Shown here one piece after another: positions 15,049 through 18,682 of a stretch of 18,682 bases of DNA (within the stretch, counting starts at the first letter, position 1; every line of letters begins with the position of its first letter). The notes under the pieces were generated by a model. It did not search any database and was not told the origin of the DNA. It worked only from the letters and a program-made list of their open reading frames with translations. The position numbers and the translations under genes were made by a program. Location: NCBI GenBank assembly GCA_009705865.1, contig WLSJ01000017.1, positions 1 through 18,682 of the forward strand, written 5' to 3'. The DNA comes from Actinomycetota bacterium. Its GTDB lineage: Bacteria; Actinomycetota; Acidimicrobiia; Acidimicrobiales; Ilumatobacteraceae.

Positions 15049-16033
15049 GTAGTCCAGAGACTTCAGCCAGTAGTTCTAGCGACCGAACACGGTTGTCGCT
15101 TGAGTCGCAATGGTGGACCGTAATAATTTCGTCAGCATTTATAGCCGATTGAAATTTGTCGACATATGTTTTTACAACGTCTGGTGTGCCGACAGCTGAG
15201 TAAGTCAACATCTGGTCGACATGTGCACCTCGTGGGTCATTCAGCAATTGCTCCACCTGGTCATCAGTCAGCGTGTGTCCTTGACGGCTGTATAACCCAC
15301 GAGTGAAACTACGACGGCGAGTTTGTAATTGTGATTGTGCAGACTCGTCAGTGTCAGCAGCAATGACGTTGATGCTTGCCATCATGTGAGGTTGTTGCAG
15401 TTGTTCTGATGGCGTAAATCTCTCGCGGTAAATTCGTGCCGCACTGAGCAAGTGCTCAGGTGCGAAATGTGATGCAAACGCAAAGGGCAGCCCGAGAAGC
15501 GCGGCTAATTGTGCACCAAAGAGCGAAGACCCCAAAATGTATAAGGGGACATGAGTTCCCTTGCCTGGTGTTGCAATCACGTTGGGTACAAGTGAGGTGT
15601 CGCTCAGAAACCCCTGCAATTCCTGCACGTCTTGGGCAAAGGTTTCCGCCCCACGAGGGTCGCGACGTAGGGCTTTGACTGTTGTTTGATCTGTGCCTGG
15701 CGCACGACCAAGACCAAGATCAATGCGTCCTGGGTGCAGTTCTGCCAAGGTGCCGAATTGTTCTGCAATGACGAGTGGGGAATGGTTCGGCAACATAACG
15801 CCACCAGATCCCAAACGAATGGTTGTTGTGTTGGCAGCTACATGAGCAATCAATACTGCGGTGGCTGACGATGCAATCGTTTCGAAGTTGTGGTGCTCTG
15901 CGTACCAGACGCGGGTGTAACCAAGTCGTTCAGCTGCGCGGGCAGTTGTAACGCAGTTGTGCAAACTTTGCCCAATGGAGTCACCAGCACTAATTGACGC
16001 AAGGTCTAAGACTGACAGTGGGACATTGGACAT
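15035..16033 (-). CDS. LLM-class flavin-dependent oxidoreductase (luciferase-like monooxygenase)
   Basis: A 332-residue TIM-barrel flavoprotein, counted from the ATG at 16033. A longer frame to 16084 would overlap the upstream gene and adds a non-conserved tail. Family hallmarks are MSNVPLSVLDLASISAG at the N-terminus, ERLGYTRVWYAEHHN, the flavin-contact segment RLGSGGVMLPNHSPLVIAEQ, and GRIDLGLGRAPG, all typical of the single-component bacterial-luciferase-like (YhbW/MsnO8-type) group. Such enzymes use reduced FMN or F420 and O2 for monooxygenation, including Baeyer-Villiger chemistry. Which cofactor applies cannot be read here. It is the last gene of a three-gene minus-strand operon, 7 bases after the lipocalin-like gene. 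The oxidised substrate is unknown. Confidence 0.9.
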   Translation of the reverse strand: MSNVPLSVLDLASISAGDSIGQSLHNCVTTARAAERLGYTRVWYAEHHNFETIASSATAVLIAHVAANTTTIRLGSGGVMLPNHSPLVIAEQFGTLAELHPGRIDLGLGRAPGTDQTTVKALRRDPRGAETFAQDVQELQGFLSDTSLVPNVIATPGKGTHVPLYILGSSLFGAQLAALLGLPFAFASHFAPEHLLSAARIYRERFTPSEQLQQPHMMASINVIAADTDESAQSQLQTRRRSFTRGLYSRQGHTLTDDQVEQLLNDPRGAHVDQMLTYSAVGTPDVVKTYVDKFQSAINADEIITVHHCDSSDNRVRSLELLAEVSGLLIRQ

Positions 16034-16040
16034 GTGAAAA

Positions 16041-16532
16041 CTATTTGGGTTCGCTGATGCGTTCAAGAACGACGCGAACACCACCCATGTCAGGGCGAGT
16101 CCAGATCATGTGGCCATCTTCATCAAGCTTGCGCACAACTTCAATGCCGGGCATGCCGACGGGTCGCAACACGAATGCTCCGTCTTCAAAGGTGGCAACA
16201 ACGTGAATTGGTGTTGTGTAGTCAAAGACTGAAACGTCGTGAACGGCATTTTCTTCTGTGCCGTCTGCGCGGGCGTCTGCAATGGTGCCGCCACCACAAT
16301 CAACGATGCGGTTGCCGCATTGTTCAATGCGTTCTGTGTACGACATGAGGCGATCATCTGCAGGTACAGGCTCTCCACCGCGTGTTGCACTGATGGTTTT
16401 CCAAATGCCACGTAGATCTGGAGCACCTGGCGCCAAGGGTTCGGTGCAGTCACCAAGAATCAACGGAGGGAAAGAAGCACCGTAGCCACCTGCTGGAGTA
16501 TGGGCTACTGGAATGTCATTGGCGTTCGTCAT
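16041..16532 (-). CDS. Small lipocalin-like hypothetical protein
   Basis: A 163-residue soluble protein with no signal peptide. After about 40 residues comes DLRGIWKTISA, the G-x-W opening typical of lipocalin-like barrels. Alternating beta strands follow: YTERIEQCGNRIVDCGGGTI, DVSVFDYTTPIHVVATFED, AFVLRPVG, HMIWTRPD and GVRVVLERI. This looks like an eight-stranded barrel that could hold a hydrophobic ligand. The fold assignment rests on pattern only. The ATG at 16532 is preferred over a GTG at 16538 because GGGTGAG (16538-16544) makes a good Shine-Dalgarno five bases upstream. It lies between the propeller gene (17 bases) and the LLM oxidoreductase (7 bases), clearly one operon, so it may bind or process the same substrate. 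Confidence 0.65.
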   Translation of the reverse strand: MTNANDIPVAHTPAGGYGASFPPLILGDCTEPLAPGAPDLRGIWKTISATRGGEPVPADDRLMSYTERIEQCGNRIVDCGGGTIADARADGTEENAVHDVSVFDYTTPIHVVATFEDGAFVLRPVGMPGIEVVRKLDEDGHMIWTRPDMGGVRVVLERISEPK

Positions 16533-16537
16533 GAACA

Positions 16538-16544
16538 CTCACCC
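16538..16544 (-). promoter_or_regulatory. Shine-Dalgarno sequence (GGGTGAG) deciding the lipocalin-like start
   Basis: On the minus strand GGGTGAG lies five bases before the ATG at 16532, in the 17-base gap after the propeller gene. It selects ATG over the in-frame GTG at 16538, which would fall inside the motif. Confidence 0.6.
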
Positions 16545-16549
16545 TACAA

Positions 16550-17875
16550 TCATGCGACGCTGACACGGCCAATTCGGCCAACTGCAGTGCTGGTGTAAAA
16601 ATCACGTTCAAATCCAGGTGTGTACCACATACCCATTGGCATGAAACATCCGGTATCTGCTCGGCCTTTTTCAACGCCACTTTCAATGTCGAGAACTACG
16701 GCATCCCATTCGCCCATTTTGTGAACGTGGTCGACAATGAGTTCGCCAGTGTCTGCATAGAGCGTGAGTTGATTTGCGTTCCGCCAATCTTTTTTCCATA
16801 GAGGAATGAAATTTCCAGGACCGTCATAGCGCCAAGCACCGATGCCGCCGTTCTGAGAATCAAATGCCACAAGGATGTGTCGGTCTTGGTCATAGAGCGG
16901 GGGAGACACGATGTGACCAGAGGGTGTTCCGAACGGAATGAAGGATTCGCAATCAGACGAATCAATTGTGGAGACTCGCCACACACGCACTGGTGCCGTA
17001 TGCACTGGTGGAGCAAAAGGCATTGCTTCTCCTGTGCCTGTAGGTGAGGCAGCCAACATGTTGATTGTCGATTGACTCTCTCCGTTGTCCATAAACCACG
17101 CGCAGTCATCGCCAATGGCACTATCCCACGCGTATCCCGAATCTTCGCCTTCAACTCTGTACGACGCTGACCACATCTCGTCAAGTGAGAGGCGACCATT
17201 GATGTATTGCAGACGGTGAATGACATCGTTGCTGGTGACATAGAGGTAGTCGACACCTTCTTGTCGGTCAGAAGAGAATCGTCCGACACTGTTCCACGGA
17301 CATTCAAAGACGTCAACCACATTCAAATCTGGGTCAAGAACTGTAAAGACTGAATGCTTGGCGACATCATCGGAAATATCTTTGGTCACGATGTTGCCAT
17401 CACTTAATACGACATGTCCGTTGTGTGCATTATTTGCGGCGAGTCGATGTTCTGCGATTACTTCTAAATCGGGAGAGAGTCGATGAACATAGGTTCCGTT
17501 CACCACATAAAGATCTCCGTTTTCGTGCACGCAAATAGCCCCACACCATTTATGTCCGCCAGATGGCAAATCAGGAGACCGACGAATTGGTTCTAATGAG
17601 ATCGGGTCAAGTTGTTCTACCCATCCAGAAGTGTTGTCTGAGACACCAAACGAAGATCCGCCTTGCAAGTACAGCTCACCCTTGGCGCGTTGTACGAACA
17701 TGACTGGCCAGCGACCAGGTTCAAGAATTCGGGCATGGCCCACGAGATGCTCGTCTGGCTGAATGTTCAGCCCAGGGGAACTCACGATTTTCTGGCGCCT
17801 CGGCCCTGCACATTCGGCTGGCCATACCGATGGGTAGTACCCCGACAGACGTGAGAGATAATCGCTAGATGCCAT
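16550..17875 (-). CDS. Beta-propeller-like hypothetical protein, first gene of operon
   Basis: A 441-residue cytoplasmic-looking protein with no signal peptide and no recognised catalytic signature. Repeated short strands with Asp-Gly turns recur along the chain, as in 6- or 7-bladed propellers: VHENGDLYVVNGTYVHRLSP, NGHVVLSDGNIVTKD, VLDPDLNVVDVF, YLYVTSNDVIHRL, ILVAFDSQNGGIGAW and LYADTGELIVDHV. Propellers of this kind include SMP-30/gluconolactonase-like and other hydrolases as well as pure scaffolds. The C-terminal stretch with YTPGFERDFY ends in a final strand. The ATG at 17875 has GGGGG upstream. A palindrome (17901-17910) in the promoter region implies specific repression. Co-transcription with a lipocalin-like gene and a flavin oxidoreductase suggests a shared pathway. 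The propeller call is by pattern, and the function is unknown. Confidence 0.6.
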   Translation of the reverse strand: MASSDYLSRLSGYYPSVWPAECAGPRRQKIVSSPGLNIQPDEHLVGHARILEPGRWPVMFVQRAKGELYLQGGSSFGVSDNTSGWVEQLDPISLEPIRRSPDLPSGGHKWCGAICVHENGDLYVVNGTYVHRLSPDLEVIAEHRLAANNAHNGHVVLSDGNIVTKDISDDVAKHSVFTVLDPDLNVVDVFECPWNSVGRFSSDRQEGVDYLYVTSNDVIHRLQYINGRLSLDEMWSASYRVEGEDSGYAWDSAIGDDCAWFMDNGESQSTINMLAASPTGTGEAMPFAPPVHTAPVRVWRVSTIDSSDCESFIPFGTPSGHIVSPPLYDQDRHILVAFDSQNGGIGAWRYDGPGNFIPLWKKDWRNANQLTLYADTGELIVDHVHKMGEWDAVVLDIESGVEKGRADTGCFMPMGMWYTPGFERDFYTSTAVGRIGRVSVA

Positions 17876-17900
17876 GATGCCCCCATCGCCGTATCAGTAA

Positions 17901-17910
17901 ACCGAACGGT
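17901..17910. promoter_or_regulatory. Operator candidate ACCGAACGGT upstream of the propeller operon
   Basis: A perfect 4-bp-arm palindrome lies 26 bases upstream of the ATG at 17875. Including the next base, ACCGAACGGTA is identical to the minus-strand core of the desaturase-upstream dyad at 12565-12580. On the minus strand, TGATAC (17891-17896) is a possible -10 just downstream of it. The site also lies upstream of the divergent malic enzyme gene and could serve both. Confidence 0.55.
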
Positions 17911-17924
17911 ACAAGTCTTGGGTC

Positions 17925-17932
17925 TATATATA
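17925..17932. promoter_or_regulatory. TATATATA tract in the propeller/malic enzyme divergent spacer
   Basis: An AT-rich self-complementary octamer lies in the 97-bp spacer between the starts at 17875 and 17973. It could act as a -10 element on the plus strand, giving a leader of about 35 nt for malic enzyme with GAGG (17965-17968) as ribosome-binding site. A -35 was not recognised on either strand. Confidence 0.3.
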
Positions 17933-17972
17933 CGAGGCAGATGGGCCGAGAGTGCGTAGCGTATGAGGTCTT

Positions 17973-18682
17973 ATGTCAGTTCTTCCCAACGCCGCATTTT
18001 CCATCGCCCTTGACTGTCAACTCGACAACGTCCCAGGCACCCTTGGCCGGCTCTGTGCCGCTATTGGTGAGGCCGGTGGCAACATTGGCGCCCTCGACGG
18101 TTTCGACGTGCGTGGGCCGGTTCTTCGCCGCAGTGTTGTGGTTCATTGCCGTGATGAAGCTCATCAGAAAACAGTTGTTGGCGCAGTACAGAAACTTGAC
18201 GGCGTCACTGTTCTTGACTGGTGGGACCGTACGTTCCGCATGCATGAAGCTGGCAAGATTGAAGTCATCACCACAGCTCCCGTGAATGACCGTGACGACT
18301 TGTCAATGGCGTACACACCAGGAGTTGCTCGCGTATGTACAGCAATTGAAAATGATCCGTCGTTGTCGCACAAGTACACGATTCGCAAAAACACTGTTGC
18401 AATTGTTAGTAACGGAACAGCCGTTCTTGGTCTTGGCGACATTGGTCCAGAAGGCGCAATGCCTGTTATGGAAGGCAAAGCACTCTTGTTCAAAGAGTTC
18501 GGCGGCGTTAATGGTTTCCCAATCTGCATCAATGCACGTACTGCTGACGAAGTAGTTGATTTCGTACAACGCATCGCTCCGACATTCGGTGGCATCAACC
18601 TTGAAGACATCAAGGCTCCTGAGTGCTTCGAAATCGAAGAGCGTCTTCGCGCAAGCCTTGACATTCCTGTCTTCCACGATGA
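17973..18682 (+). CDS. ACT-domain-containing NAD(P)-dependent malic enzyme (3' truncated by window edge)
   Basis: The open frame runs from the ATG at 17973 past the window end, giving 236 visible residues. Residues about 8-85 form an ACT regulatory domain (FSIALDCQLDNVPGTLGRLC; GGNIGALDGF; later VTVLDWWDRTFRMH). The catalytic malic enzyme domain follows, with AYTPGVARVC carrying the conserved Y114, and NGTAVLGLGDIGPEGAMPVM followed by the likely catalytic K169 in EGKALLFKEFGG. The visible end reaches the start of the HDDxHGT metal/substrate motif (DIPVFHD). The enzyme decarboxylates malate to pyruvate with NAD(P)+. ACT-fused malic enzymes are a known group and may be allosterically controlled. 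The start has GAGG at 17965-17968, only 4 bases away, and TATGAG at 17962-17967 could instead be a leaderless -10. It is divergent from the propeller operon. Confidence 0.9.
   Translation, partial: MSVLPNAAFSIALDCQLDNVPGTLGRLCAAIGEAGGNIGALDGFDVRGPVLRRSVVVHCRDEAHQKTVVGAVQKLDGVTVLDWWDRTFRMHEAGKIEVITTAPVNDRDDLSMAYTPGVARVCTAIENDPSLSHKYTIRKNTVAIVSNGTAVLGLGDIGPEGAMPVMEGKALLFKEFGGVNGFPICINARTADEVVDFVQRIAPTFGGINLEDIKAPECFEIEERLRASLDIPVFHD

Noticed and set aside
16034..16084. Longer N-terminus for the LLM oxidoreductase
   Set aside because: It would overlap the upstream lipocalin-like gene and adds residues unlike the family. The ATG at 16033 gives the expected MSNVPLSVLDL start 7 bases after the upstream stop.
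1..18682. CRISPR arrays, tRNA or rRNA genes, insertion sequences, phage or toxin-antitoxin genes, defence systems
   Set aside because: I saw no spaced direct repeats, cloverleaf-like sequence, transposase motifs or terminal inverted repeats. Intergenic spacers are all under about 110 bases and hold only the promoter/operator signals listed.

Overview
The window looks like chromosomal DNA of a moderate-GC actinobacterium, most likely an aquatic member of the Acidimicrobiia. This is inference. It rests on the PAP2, fatty acid desaturase, acyl-CoA ligase and LLM oxidoreductase repertoire, on a secreted protein with Thr-rich 'TTTTTVP' linkers and a Lys/Cys C-terminal module, and on several starts preceded by a -10-like hexamer exactly where a leaderless transcript needs it. 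No rRNA, tRNA, CRISPR array, insertion sequence or phage gene was seen, and coding density is very high.

Layout. 1-466 (+) is the 3' part of an NADPH-dependent FMN reductase, ending base-to-base against a convergent acyl-CoA carboxylase subunit (467-2296, -). That subunit carries its own biotinyl domain at the N-terminus, fused to a carboxyltransferase. A divergent spacer leads to a small DedA-like membrane protein (about 2406-2900), an AEC-type permease (2914-3804), an acyl-CoA/bile-acid-type CoA ligase (3851-5296) and a TetR regulator (5327-5953), all on +. Next is a 1295-residue secreted multidomain protein (6001-9888). Its apparent leaderless promoter is covered by a 30-bp inverted repeat, a good candidate operator for the adjacent TetR. 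A hotdog-fold protein and a PAP2 phosphatase follow (9917-11490), coupled through TAATG. On the minus strand come a three-histidine-box fatty acid desaturase (11480-12550) and a cysteine-rich DUF3109-like protein (12622-13272). A long-chain acyl-CoA ligase (13336-15048, +) then faces a minus-strand operon of an LLM flavin oxidoreductase, a lipocalin-like protein and a beta-propeller-like protein (15035-17875, transcribed from the propeller gene). The window closes with the 5' part of an ACT-domain malic enzyme (17973 onward, +).

How the genes fit together. The common theme is lipid and acyl-CoA metabolism: acyl activation (two ligases), carboxylation, desaturation, a MaoC-like hotdog protein, a lipid-phosphate phosphatase and a malic enzyme that could supply pyruvate and reducing power. 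The most interesting regulatory signal is the shared palindrome core ACCGAACGGT. It lies upstream of both the desaturase and the uncharacterised three-gene operon and suggests one TetR-type regulon. The operon itself (flavin monooxygenase, small barrel protein, propeller) is the best candidate here for an undescribed pathway. Three convergent gene pairs abut or overlap with no visible terminator.
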